From: Deltaproteobacteria bacterium | GTDB lineage: Bacteria; UBA10199; GCA-002796325; JACPFF01 | Assembly (NCBI GenBank): GCA_016183065.1 | Contig: JACPFF010000006.1 | Span: 295,578 to 359,577, forward strand | Reading direction: 5' to 3' | Length of the DNA stretch: 64,000 bases | Shown: positions 15,881 to 23,831 of the stretch, piece by piece | Layout: each line of letters begins with the position of its first letter | Position numbering within the stretch: position 1 is the first letter of the stretch | Program-made: the position numbers and the translations under genes | Notes under the pieces: generated by a model | Told to the model about the DNA's origin: nothing | What the model saw: only the letters and a program-made list of their open reading frames with translations | Database searches by the model: none

Positions 15881-17070
15881 TGGGATGGAGCTACGACCAA
15901 TTTCTCGATACGCTCACTGCCCGGCAGGAACTGATCGTCCAATTGGGGCTGGAGCGGATGGTCGCGGCCTCCGCACGATTGCGCCATCCGGAGCACCGTC
16001 TGCCGCCGGTGATCCATGTGGCCGGGACAAATGGGAAAGGCTCGACCATTGCCTTTCTCCGATCGTTGCTGGGATCCCCCCACTGCCGTGTGGCCACCTA
16101 TACGTCCCCGCACTTGTGCGACCTGCGTGAACGGATGCAGTGTGACGGGATTTCCATTTCCCCCGAGGAGATCGCGCAGATTGGTGAAGAAGTCGCATGC
16201 CGGTGTCACGATATTCCACTGACCTACTTTGAATATCTCACCCTGATTGCCTTCCAATGGATGACGCGGGATCGGTGCGATTGCCTCCTGTGCGAAACAG
16301 GACTCGGTGGTCGCCTGGACGCGACGAACATTGTGCAACCCGTGCTGACGGTCTTGACGCCGATTGCACAGGATCACGCGGCCCAACTCGGCACCACGCT
16401 CGTGGAGATCGCGCGGGAAAAATGCGGGATTGTAAAGCCGGGGATTCCGGTCGTGAGTGCCCCGCAGAGAGACACCGTGCGGGAGTGCATTCGCGCAGCG
16501 AGTGCCAGCCGGGAGGCCACAGTCTTGTGGGCTGTACCGGTTCCGGCCTCGGTACCACTCGGCCTGGCGGGTGCGCACCAGCGGATCAATGCGGGGGTCG
16601 CGATGGCCGCCGCGCAGTGGCTGCGTGGCGCGGGCTGGAACGTCGCTTCTCCCGGTGTCTTGGGCGCCACGCGCTGGGATGGGCGTTGCGAATGGCTTTC
16701 GACAACGCCTCCCATCCTCTATGATGTCGCCCACAATCCGCACGGCATGGCCGCAGTGATAGACTACCTCCGCACCATCGTGGCAGGACGCCCGGTGACG
16801 GTCTATCTCGGGTCGATGCGTGACAAGCCGATCGCAGAGATGGTCGCAGTGCTGGTCCCCTTCGTCGATCAGGTGGTGGCGGTTGCGCTCCCGTCCGCGC
16901 GCGCGATCGACGCGGAGGCCCTGGCGGCGCTGGTGCGAGAGCATGGATGTGCTGCCGACGTCTGTTCGTTGGACGGGCTGCCGGAGCGCCTGCAGCGTGC
17001 GGACTCTGCGCGCTGTCATCTCGTGACCGGCACGCATCAGCTCTATGCCGTGGCGAGGAGTGCGGTATAG
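15880..17070 (+). CDS. folC: Dihydrofolate synthase / folylpolyglutamate synthase
   Basis: 396 residues of the Mur-ligase-like FolC family, which adds glutamate to dihydropteroate and folates with ATP. Motifs: VIHVAGTNGKGST (P loop, near residue 50), YTSPHLCDLRERMQCDG, LLCETGLGGRLDATNI, TPIAQDHAAQLG, EKCGIVKPGIP, a shortened linker, and YDVAHNPHGM in the C-terminal domain. Residue 396 is slightly short for the family but domain order is complete. The last 28 bp overlap the 3' end of coaE on the opposite strand. Confidence 0.93.
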   Translation: MGWSYDQFLDTLTARQELIVQLGLERMVAASARLRHPEHRLPPVIHVAGTNGKGSTIAFLRSLLGSPHCRVATYTSPHLCDLRERMQCDGISISPEEIAQIGEEVACRCHDIPLTYFEYLTLIAFQWMTRDRCDCLLCETGLGGRLDATNIVQPVLTVLTPIAQDHAAQLGTTLVEIAREKCGIVKPGIPVVSAPQRDTVRECIRAASASREATVLWAVPVPASVPLGLAGAHQRINAGVAMAAAQWLRGAGWNVASPGVLGATRWDGRCEWLSTTPPILYDVAHNPHGMAAVIDYLRTIVAGRPVTVYLGSMRDKPIAEMVAVLVPFVDQVVAVALPSARAIDAEALAALVREHGCAADVCSLDGLPERLQRADSARCHLVTGTHQLYAVARSAV

Positions 17071-17642
17071 ACTTGTGCGACCTGCGCCTGCGTGGCGGAG
17101 AGCGCTCCCGAGGTGTCGACCACAAAATCCGCAGCTGCTTTTTTCTGGTCGAGCGCCATTTGCGTCGCGATACGCTGCTCGGCCTCTGCTGCGGTGCAGT
17201 GATAGCGCGCCATGACGCGATGTCGCTGCGTGGCGTCGTCGCACACGGCAACGACGATGGCATCGAAATCCCAGGGGAATCCCGATTCAAAGAGGAGGGG
17301 GATATCGTAGAGGATCAGCGATGCTCCATCGTGCTCGAGTCGCGCGCTCTCTTCACCGATGCATGTGCGCACCCGCGGATGGACGATCTGTTCGAGGTGA
17401 TGGCGCGCAATGGCATTGGCAAAGACGATGTTTCCCAATGCCTCCCGGTCGATGGTGCCCTGCGGGGTAGCGACCCGTGGGCCAAAACGTCGGAGGATCT
17501 TCTGTTGCAGGGCATGGTCGGTCTCGTAGAGTGCGTGCACGAGTTGATCGGCATCGAGGAGATGGGCCCCGAGTGCCACCAAATATCGACCGACGGTCGA
17601 TTTGCCGGTCGCGAGTCCCCCGGTCAGGCCGACCCGTTTCAT
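17043..17642 (-). CDS. coaE: Dephospho-CoA kinase
   Basis: 199 residues, the usual size. It phosphorylates the ribose of dephospho-CoA in the last step of CoA synthesis. Motifs: P loop GLTGGLATGKST (5-16), LDADQLVH, EQIVHPRV, LILYDIPLLFESG and ARYHCTAAEAEQRIATQ followed by ADFVVDTSG. The ATG overlaps the stop of the upstream hypothetical gene (ATGA, 17639-17642). The 3' end overlaps folC by 28 bp in a tail-to-tail arrangement. Confidence 0.95.
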   Translation of the reverse strand: MKRVGLTGGLATGKSTVGRYLVALGAHLLDADQLVHALYETDHALQQKILRRFGPRVATPQGTIDREALGNIVFANAIARHHLEQIVHPRVRTCIGEESARLEHDGASLILYDIPLLFESGFPWDFDAIVVAVCDDATQRHRVMARYHCTAAEAEQRIATQMALDQKKAAADFVVDTSGALSATQAQVAQVYTALLATA

Positions 17643-18136
17643 GGATCGGTCTCGGGAGGGGATGACGAGGGAGACGTATCCGCCGATGGGGGTGGCTGGT
17701 GTGCGGTTTTGAGGAGGAGAATGAAATCAAGGAGTGGATGGACGGCCTTTTCGCGGAACGCGGCAATTTCCCCGACCAGATGCCCAATGACCGCGGCATC
17801 CTTGGCGATGATGAGGCGACGCAGACGCTCCGTGACCTCTTGCCATTCCGGAGCCAGTCGCTCATGGGTGATCCGGACTTCGGGGTGTTCGAGCGATTGT
17901 TTGTGCATCTCCCACGCCAGGGACCGCGCCATGTCGGCTTCGGTCCATGTGGTGGTAAGGGCCTTGTGGGTATCGATCAGTTTTTGATAGAGCGCGGGGC
18001 GTACCGACCCCAAGACCTCGGCCTCCAAAAATTTTTCCAGAGCCTCGGCCAGACGCAACTCGCGGAGCAACTGGTCTCCTGCCGCTTCCAGGGCATCGGC
18101 GTCACACGAACGTGCTGCATCAATGGTCGTCATCAT
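17639..18136 (-). CDS. Hypothetical helical (TPR-like) protein upstream of coaE
   Basis: 165 residues, not assigned to a named family. The middle is helical and repeat-like (LRELRLAEALEKFLEAEVLG, then SVRPALYQKLIDTHKAL and WEMHKQSLEHPEVRITHERL). The C-terminus is low complexity, rich in Pro and Ser (QPPPSADTSPSSSPPETDP). No signal peptide, so probably cytosolic. ATG 18136 (or 18133) is chosen because everything upstream in frame is repeat copy 6 translated. It overlaps coaE by four bases, so it is translated with it. Comparison of coaE neighbourhoods in relatives would show whether it is conserved. Confidence 0.6.
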   Translation of the reverse strand: MMTTIDAARSCDADALEAAGDQLLRELRLAEALEKFLEAEVLGSVRPALYQKLIDTHKALTTTWTEADMARSLAWEMHKQSLEHPEVRITHERLAPEWQEVTERLRRLIIAKDAAVIGHLVGEIAAFREKAVHPLLDFILLLKTAHQPPPSADTSPSSSPPETDP

Positions 18137-18175
18137 CGAGGACCGCACCGTAATGGAATGGTCTGGCGTCGTCAA

Positions 18176-18346
18176 CGGGGGCAGTGGCGACGACCGAGTC
18201 CTGGCCCCCGCCAGCGCGCACCGCGCGCGAGAGGGGGGGCAGTGGCGACGACCGAGTCCTGGCCCCCGCCAGCGCGCACCGCGCGCGAGAGGGGGGGACC
18301 CAACGGGCTTTGCCCGTTGGGGGGGCGACGTGAGCCCCTGTAATAG
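18176..18346 (-). repeat. Hairpin-rich dispersed element, copy 6, with 58-bp internal duplication
   Basis: The canonical end GTGAGCCCCTGTAATAG is at 18330-18346. Inward lies CCCAACGGGC/TTT/GCCCGTTGGG, then a CGCGCGC stem followed by GCCCCC and CGGTCGTCGCC-type modules. A unit beginning GCAGTGGCGACGACCGAGTC occurs twice (from 18181 and 18239, period 58 bp), identical by eye. The duplicated unit contains one CGCGCGC hairpin plus the CGACGACCGAGTC module. It lies in the leader between the yqaA-like gene and the hypothetical gene, in the transcribed sense of both. Confidence 0.85.
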
Positions 18347-18359
18347 TGGCACGCAGATC

Positions 18360-19061
18360 CTACATCCAGCGAATGAGGATGAATCCGCCAATGAGGAGCG
18401 CAAAAAAGAGGAGCATGCAGAGATTGAAATACCGGTCGATCAGTGCCCGAATCCGTCCCCCAAAAGAGCGGATCAGGAGCGCGACGGCAAAAAATCGGCC
18501 CCCCCGGCCGATGACGGATGCCAGCAGAAATGTCGGCATGGAAATTTCGCAGTATCCCGCGGCAATAGTGAAGATCTTGTAAGGGATCGGCGTGAGCGCT
18601 GCGCCGAGGACGGCCAGGAAGGCATTGTCGTGGTACATGGAGGTCACTTTCCAGAGGACGGCATTGCGATAGACCTGGTGTGAGCCAAAAAAAATCGGGG
18701 TCTGATCCGGCATCATGACGGGCCCTGCGTCTGGTGTCCCCAAAAACGTGCCGCTTCCGCTGAGACCGTCGACGATGACCCGCAGGATCACGGTCATGAC
18801 ATCCTGGAGGGCAAAACCGAGATAATAACCGATCACCCCGCCGAGCACCGAGCCGATCGTGCAGAGGAGGGCAAATTGCATGGCGCGCCCTGGCCGGCCA
18901 AACGTGAGGGCCATGAGGAGCGGATCCGGCGGCACCGGCAGGACACTTGCCTCGGCAATCGCAATACCGACGAGCGCCCGTCGGGCGCCACGGCGATCGG
19001 CCCACGAGAGGACCCAGTCATAGAGATGACGCATCACGCGCATGGCGGGCGCGTCTACCAT
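18360..19061 (-). CDS. YqaA-family membrane protein (DedA/SNARE-associated type)
   Basis: 233 residues, hydrophobic with about five membrane segments. The YqaA hallmark PLLMALTFGRPGRAMQFALL, a GSVLGGVIGYYLG helix and TPIPYKIFTIAAGYCEI followed by GRGGRFFAVALLI fit the VTT/DedA-like superfamily, thought to act in lipid or small-molecule membrane traffic. It is longer than typical YqaA because of an insert of about 35 residues between the second and third conserved blocks (GLSGSGTFLGTPDAGPVMMP and onward). ATG 19043 is an alternative start. The 3' end is 14 bp from repeat copy 6. Confidence 0.8.
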   Translation of the reverse strand: MVDAPAMRVMRHLYDWVLSWADRRGARRALVGIAIAEASVLPVPPDPLLMALTFGRPGRAMQFALLCTIGSVLGGVIGYYLGFALQDVMTVILRVIVDGLSGSGTFLGTPDAGPVMMPDQTPIFFGSHQVYRNAVLWKVTSMYHDNAFLAVLGAALTPIPYKIFTIAAGYCEISMPTFLLASVIGRGGRFFAVALLIRSFGGRIRALIDRYFNLCMLLFFALLIGGFILIRWM

Positions 19062-19118
19062 GTTTGCTCGCGGGTGTATATTCTGATGATGGGGACCTCG
19101 AAAAACCGTCCATCTGCC

Positions 19119-19889
19119 TCAGCGCCGCAGTGCGGCTGGGCCGTCGGGTGCCACGGTGGCGCTCGTGTCGATCTTGCCGAGAATGAGCATCATCATGAAA
19201 CGCCCCACACCGAGAAGATTCTCGGCCGGCGGGCATTTGGCGGTCTCCTGCTGATAGAGCGGATGTCGTGAGGCCTCGGCGAGGAAGAGCGATTGCACAT
19301 CGAGTCCGTAGGGAATGGCCATGAGATTCGTTTGAAACTTCCAGTCGAGACGCATCGTCTCCCAGGCATCGGTGTCGCGTTCAAGATGGAGTTTCGAAAA
19401 CCGGATCCAATGGATCGGCCAGCCATCCCACGCCTCCGCATCGCCATCCGCATGTTGGAGATACGCTGCGCGCGGATTGTCGCGACACGCCTCCACGACC
19501 TCGCTCTCGGTCGCGCTGCTGCACCACTGCGTGGCCCGCTCCGTTGACACGGGCGTGATCTTTGGCGGGGCATCGGACTCTGGGACGGTAACAATCGAGT
19601 AATCAAAACCGCAGCCCTTCTTCTGCTGTGTGGCCGGTGGGCGGAATTCCATCCGCATCTGGCGGAGTGTTGGGACCGTCTCCCTGGCAGACCGTTCCGC
19701 GACGAGGGTGAGCCTGAGCTCGGTCCCCTCCGCACAGTAAAAGTCCCCCTGAAAGAGTCGGGTCGGTTTCGCCCCCGCGATCGTGCACCGCACGGTCCCC
19801 GAATACGACGCCTCTTCCGTGCCGGCCAGTTTTTTGGCCGCGACCTGGAGAAAGCCGTCGATCAATCGTTCGTCACACGTGAGTGCCAT
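19119..19889 (-). CDS. Hypothetical protein
   Basis: 256 residues, not recognised. No signal peptide or membrane helix is obvious. It contains four to six scattered cysteines (C5, CTIAG, FYCAEG, KGCGF, WCSSAT, ACRDN), alternating beta-like and charged stretches, and a hydrophobic C-terminal helix (NLLGVGRFMMMLILGKI). The pattern TEEASYSGTVRCTIAG with LFQGDFYCAEGTELRLTLVA suggests an immunoglobulin- or lipocalin-like beta domain, but this is only an impression. It is divergent from hemX across 83 bp and precedes the yqaA-like gene by 57 bp on the same strand. Confidence 0.55.
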   Translation of the reverse strand: MALTCDERLIDGFLQVAAKKLAGTEEASYSGTVRCTIAGAKPTRLFQGDFYCAEGTELRLTLVAERSARETVPTLRQMRMEFRPPATQQKKGCGFDYSIVTVPESDAPPKITPVSTERATQWCSSATESEVVEACRDNPRAAYLQHADGDAEAWDGWPIHWIRFSKLHLERDTDAWETMRLDWKFQTNLMAIPYGLDVQSLFLAEASRHPLYQQETAKCPPAENLLGVGRFMMMLILGKIDTSATVAPDGPAALRR

Positions 19890-19972
19890 GACGCGCCGCC
19901 ATAGAGAGCGTTCGCGCTGCCGTCAACACGCAGTGCGTTAAATTCGGAGGCCGACCACTGACCGCACCCCGC

Positions 19973-20806
19973 ATGGGGCGTCGCTTGACTTTGCCGGAGA
20001 GGTTCAATATCCGCGCGTTGATGCCGACGATCTGCATCCTCCCGGGATTGGTCTTGTACGGCGTGGCCACACTCCTTGGCTGGGTGCACGAGTTTGGCCT
20101 CTGGCCGACCGGTCGGCCATGGGGAGTACGCCTCTTTTGGACGGGATTTCTCCTGCAGACGATCTATCTCCCCTTTGCGATTTTTTGGGCGGGGGCCCCC
20201 TATTTCGCGCATCGCGGGATCACGATCGGCGTTTTGGCGTGGGGCTGTGCAGCTGCCTATGCCGTGCTCCTTCGTCATCCACGGTGGCAAGCGCTCGGGA
20301 GCATTTTTTTCCCCCTCATCTTTCTCCTCCTTCTGCTGTCGATGATGGAATCAGCCCCCTTCCGGGGCGCGATGCACGCAGAGACCACCGCGATTCTCCC
20401 GATCCACCTTGCCTTGGCCATGTCGGCGATGGCGCTCTATGTGATCAGCTTTCTCTGCGGCGTAGTCTATCTCTGGAGCGAGCGGCGTCTCAAATCCCGG
20501 CGCCCCGCCGCGCGCTGGCTTCGCATCCCGTCGCTCCCCGTGCTCGAGGGGACGCTGGGGCGGCTCTTGACGATCGGCTACGTCATCCTGACCCTGACAC
20601 TGATCACCGGAATGCTCTTAAGTGTGGTGTTCCCCGGTGCAGGATCGGCCATGGGACATCGATGGTGGGCCCTCGGGGCGTGGGTGATTTATGGCGTGGT
20701 CCTGCAACGCCGACTGACACGTGGGTGGCGTCGGCGCTGGATTCCCCTCTCACTGGCCGGTTTTGCCGTCATCCTCTTCTCTTTTCTGGAGGTGCATGGC
20801 ATATGA
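19973..20806 (+). CDS. CcsA/HemX-like cytochrome c assembly membrane protein
   Basis: 277 residues with about eight hydrophobic helices. The C-terminal half matches the CcsA/HemX family: HLALAMSAMALYVISFLCGVVYL split over one helix, LGRLLTIGYVILTLTLITGM, then HRWWALGAWVIYGVV with the tryptophan-rich signature. HemX-type proteins upstream of hemA are common and are thought to affect GluTR abundance or cytochrome c maturation; which applies here is unknown. The start is uncertain: ATG 20021, closer to the first helix, is an alternative, and neither has a good Shine-Dalgarno. It overlaps hemA by ATGA. Confidence 0.82.
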   Translation: MGRRLTLPERFNIRALMPTICILPGLVLYGVATLLGWVHEFGLWPTGRPWGVRLFWTGFLLQTIYLPFAIFWAGAPYFAHRGITIGVLAWGCAAAYAVLLRHPRWQALGSIFFPLIFLLLLLSMMESAPFRGAMHAETTAILPIHLALAMSAMALYVISFLCGVVYLWSERRLKSRRPAARWLRIPSLPVLEGTLGRLLTIGYVILTLTLITGMLLSVVFPGAGSAMGHRWWALGAWVIYGVVLQRRLTRGWRRRWIPLSLAGFAVILFSFLEVHGI

Positions 20807-22074
20807 ATGCCGGCGAACAACTCCTCTGTTGGGGCGTCAATCATGAGCGGGCGCCGATCGCCGCGCGTGAGACGATTGCCGTGGCCGCTGGCCAGCATGA
20901 TGCCTGGCTCAAGGGGTTTCGCGATGCGGGACTCGCGGAGATTGTGCTCCTCAGCACCTGCAATCGGACGGAACTCTATGCCATGATTGATGCCACCAAT
21001 GACGCGATCGTCAAAAAAACCCTCGGCACGATGGCTCCCCAATCGGGGACCATTTTTGCCGAGTATGGCTATCGGCATCGCGAGACAGCGGCCTTTCGGC
21101 ACCTCGTCCGTGTGGCGAGCAGTCTCGACTCCCTGGTGGTCGGTGAGCCCCAAATCCTTGGGCAGGTCAAGTCGGCCTATGATCGTGCCTGTGCCATGGG
21201 GACCGTGGGCCGATGGCTCCACGGGTATTTTCAGCGGGCATTCCGGATTGCCAAGCAGGTTCGGACAGAAACCGGCGTCGGATCCCAGCCTGTCTCCGTC
21301 GGCTCGGTGGCCGTCGCATTGGCCGGGCAGATTTTTGGGACGTTGGAGTCGTGCACCGCGCTGGTTCTCGGTGCGGGCGAGATGGGCGAGCAGGTGGCTC
21401 AATATCTCCGATCCGCTCAGATTGGGAGATTGTTGGTGACGAGCCGAACGACGACGCGCGCCACGGAGCTGGCCCAGCGCTACGGAGGGCGGCCGGTCCC
21501 GTGGGTGGCGTGGGAAAGCGCCCTGGCCGAGGCGGATATTGTCATCTGCAGTGCGGCGGCCCCCCATCTTCTCATTGGGCCGGGCCAGCTCGATCAGGCC
21601 CGTGGGTGTCGCCAGGACCGTCCCATCTTTTTGATCGATATTGCCCTGCCGAGGAATATCGACGAGGCGGTGACCAAATTGAATGGAGTGTATTTGTACG
21701 ATCTTGATGACCTGAAGGCGGTTGCGGACGAGCATCTCCAGATGCGGCGCGCTGCCGTGGACGAGGCCATTGCCCTGGTCGAGACCGCGGTTGACCAGCA
21801 CTGGCGGGCATTGACCAATGGGAACGGCCCTATTGTCGCCTCCCTCCACCGCAAATGTGAAGAGATTCGGACCGAGGAATTGGCCAAGACCTTCGGACGG
21901 CTTGCCGCCATTGATCCCCAGTTGCGGACGGCCTTCGAGGCCTGCACAGAGGCGATTGTCTCCAAGATTCTCCACGATCCGATCCTCTCGGTAAAGGAGG
22001 GGGGAGCGGAGGCCGCCAGTCCCGATGAGGGCCGACTCGCCAGTGATTGGCTCCGCCGGTTGTTTCGATTGTAA
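20803..22074 (+). CDS. hemA: Glutamyl-tRNA reductase
   Basis: 423 residues. It reduces glutamyl-tRNA to glutamate-1-semialdehyde, the first step of C5 tetrapyrrole synthesis. Motifs: GVNHERAPI, catalytic cysteine C53 in LLSTCNRTELYA, VASSLDSLVVGEPQILGQVK, the NADPH loop VLGAGEMGEQVA, and DIALPRNIDEAV followed by a dimerisation helix region. The start ATG is part of the ATGA overlap with the upstream gene, with GGAGG at 20788-20792. The end is 43 bp before repeat copy 7. No hemC/hemD follows inside the window. Confidence 0.96.
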   Translation: MNAGEQLLCWGVNHERAPIAARETIAVAAGQHDAWLKGFRDAGLAEIVLLSTCNRTELYAMIDATNDAIVKKTLGTMAPQSGTIFAEYGYRHRETAAFRHLVRVASSLDSLVVGEPQILGQVKSAYDRACAMGTVGRWLHGYFQRAFRIAKQVRTETGVGSQPVSVGSVAVALAGQIFGTLESCTALVLGAGEMGEQVAQYLRSAQIGRLLVTSRTTTRATELAQRYGGRPVPWVAWESALAEADIVICSAAAPHLLIGPGQLDQARGCRQDRPIFLIDIALPRNIDEAVTKLNGVYLYDLDDLKAVADEHLQMRRAAVDEAIALVETAVDQHWRALTNGNGPIVASLHRKCEEIRTEELAKTFGRLAAIDPQLRTAFEACTEAIVSKILHDPILSVKEGGAEAASPDEGRLASDWLRRLFRL

Positions 22075-22117
22075 GGACACCGCAATAAACGTCACCCCGA
22101 CAAAAAGCCGGGGGCCA

Positions 22118-22193
22118 CTATTGGAGGGCTCACGTCGTCCCCCAACGGGCAAAGCCCGTTGGGTCCCCCCCCTCGCGCGCGCGGTGCGCGCTG
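22118..22193 (+). repeat. Hairpin-rich dispersed element, copy 7 (short form)
   Basis: Left end CTATTGGAGGGCTCACGTCG, one G shorter than the consensus, then CCCAACGGGC/AAA/GCCCGTTGGG and a CGCGCGCGGTGCGCGCTGG stem, where it stops. It has only two hairpin modules. The right end runs straight into the first of two 22-bp direct repeats (22194). It lies 43 bp downstream of hemA. Confidence 0.83.
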
Positions 22194-22347
22194 GAAACTC
22201 CCGGGTACGTCATACGCTGCGCAACACCTTGAGACAACTGGGGATTTCAGGTGTGCATGGGGACTCCCAGCGGGGGACACGGACGCGCCGTGGCTGACCA
22301 CCGACGAAACTCACGAAACTCTCGAGAAACTCCCGGGTACGGCATAC
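22194..22347. repeat. 22-bp direct repeat pair (132 bp apart) beside copy 7
   Basis: GAAACTCCCGGGTACGTCAT (plus AC) at 22194-22215 recurs at 22326-22347 with one mismatch (G for T). The left copy begins exactly where repeat copy 7 ends; the right copy begins the only gene-like segment of this stretch. The 110 bp between contains CACGAAACTCTCGAGAAACT-like short internal repeats and no open frame of note. A local duplication, or a duplication caused by insertion of the element, would explain it. Confidence 0.6.
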
Positions 22348-22574
22348 ACTATGTAGACGATTTTGCCTTTGTGGACAAACAGATTCCCGGGAGCGTGTGG
22401 CGCATCGATCAGGTGATTGCGCATCTGAAACAGGCGGGCGTCAAGCACGTGATCGTGGCCTCGGGCGACTCGCTGGAGGCCCTTCAGGAGGACCCGGCCT
22501 GCCAAGGGGCGGATGGCTTTGCGCCCGAGAAAATTCCGGACAGTCTGCACCCGTGGGGTCGCAAGGACTCGTAA
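22326..22574 (+). pseudogene. Probable gene fragment, faintly phosphatase-like
   Basis: An open frame of about 83 codons that reads like real protein (HYVDDFAFVDKQIPGSVWRI, then DQVIAHLKQAGVKHVIVA) and ends at TAA 22572-22574. The spacing of aromatic/DD, PGS and LKQAGVKHVI loosely recalls the N-terminal half of dual-specificity phosphatases, but the catalytic HCxxxxxR segment is absent. The upstream codons are non-homologous DNA from the repeat region. Most likely a decayed remnant; the family guess is weak. Most of 22075-22784 otherwise holds only repeat copy 7 and this debris. Confidence 0.3.
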
Positions 22575-22592
22575 TGGTCAGGAGGACAATCG

Positions 22593-22788
22593 ATGGAACA
22601 ATCCCTCGGACACATCCTGCATGATCTGCGGGGGCATTACAGATCGTGATGACCTTTGTGCGCTCCATCGACGATGGCACGCATTGACGGAGGCGCAACG
22701 AGAACTGCGCGGGTATTGTCACTCCAACCTGGACAGACTGCGCCACGAACTCGACGCCATCCATAACCATCACCATCAGGGACTCTAG
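22593..22788 (+). pseudogene. Small ORF, possibly frameshifted
   Basis: A strong ribosome-binding site (GGAGG, 22581-22585) precedes ATG 22593, but that frame gives only 18 codons (MEQSLGHILHDLRGHYRS) before TGA. In the +1 frame, DNA from about 22613 to the TAG at 22786-22788 encodes CMICGGITDRDDLCALHRRW and then HALTEAQRELRGYCHSNLDR, a CxxC...CxxH pattern like a small zinc-binding domain. Either the small protein starts elsewhere or a single-base indel has broken it. It meets the convergent lipoprotein gene end at 22785. Confidence 0.35.
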
Positions 22789-23579
22789 AACGTGAAGGAA
22801 CCTGTTTTGGTCCCACTCAGATTAAACGCTTGATCACAGGCGGAGATGCATCCCGAAACGCTGTCGCTGTAGGTCGCGGAACTTGTCCCCACCGTGATAG
22901 TCACGGTCTCCTCAAAATCGATGGTCATATTGCAAATTTTCGTGGACCCATTCTCGATAAATCCGAGGAGGAATTCCTCGCTTAAACTGCTCGTCAAGGT
23001 GCTCACGGTCGTTTTGATCTGCACAGAGGCGGATGTCGACGTTGTTTCCTCAATCAAAATGCCCAATTTTCCGTCCATGCTCATATTGTTGAGACTGCTT
23101 CCGCCGTTGAACGCATCACAATTCAGTATAACCGTCTGCCCGGCAAGACTTCCCAGATCGATGGAAGAAGCCTTGATCTGACAACTTCCTCCACCATCGG
23201 AAGAGAGGTCAGTCCCCAAAATGGTCGCCACCGTGGAGGTCCCCGTATCGCCCGAGAAAGCAGGTTCAGAACAGGACGTTGCCGTTGTCACCGTGATTGC
23301 CTTTTTGGAAGGGAGAATCAGCGAGACCCCTTTGGGGATGGAGAGACTCAAGCTGGGGAGACTCAGACTTGCACTGGCCGACATGAGGCTGAGGGCCGAC
23401 GATGCCGCACTGACGACCGTGTCACCCATATCCTCTGCTTGCGACGAGCTGACCGTTGTGTCGGAACTTCCACCTGTCGTGTCGGAACCGCCGGCTGAGG
23501 AATCCGCAGCAGTCGATCCCCCACAACCGGAGAGCGCCAGAAGGAATGAGATCAAAAATGCACTCTTACAACCTTTCAT
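22785..23579 (-). CDS. Hypothetical Ser/Thr-rich lipoprotein
   Basis: 264 residues. Lipoprotein signal peptide with lipobox L16-S17-G18-C19 (MKGCKSAFLISFLLALSGC). The first 60 mature residues are Ser/Thr/Gly/Asp-rich linker (GGSDTTGGSSDTTVSSSQ). The rest is beta-rich with cysteines in pairs (SCSEP, SCQIK, LNCDAF, KICNM, GCISACDQAF), probably disulfides in the periplasm or on the surface. No family recognised. It shares a TTE/TTA-rich post-lipobox linker with the lipoprotein at 26879, which may be a distant relative in style only. Confidence 0.65.
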   Translation of the reverse strand: MKGCKSAFLISFLLALSGCGGSTAADSSAGGSDTTGGSSDTTVSSSQAEDMGDTVVSAASSALSLMSASASLSLPSLSLSIPKGVSLILPSKKAITVTTATSCSEPAFSGDTGTSTVATILGTDLSSDGGGSCQIKASSIDLGSLAGQTVILNCDAFNGGSSLNNMSMDGKLGILIEETTSTSASVQIKTTVSTLTSSLSEEFLLGFIENGSTKICNMTIDFEETVTITVGTSSATYSDSVSGCISACDQAFNLSGTKTGSFTF

Positions 23580-23831
23580 TCCGCGACAGATACCAGATCT
23601 GGAGCGCTATAGGAACATTTTTTATTCAGAGAGCTGACGGCGTCCTGGCGTCGAGCGGCGCCTGTGGTCAGTGCCCCACAATCATGTTGTTCCATGGGGT
23701 GGGCGTGGTATGGTATGCGCCCCTGAGACTGGAACGATGTGGGTAAGAAGTGCATGGATGGCATGAGCAGGCAGGACGGGGCTGGCATAGAAGGTCCTGA
23801 GGCAGCGAGAAAGTGAAGGAGGCGCGGGCAT

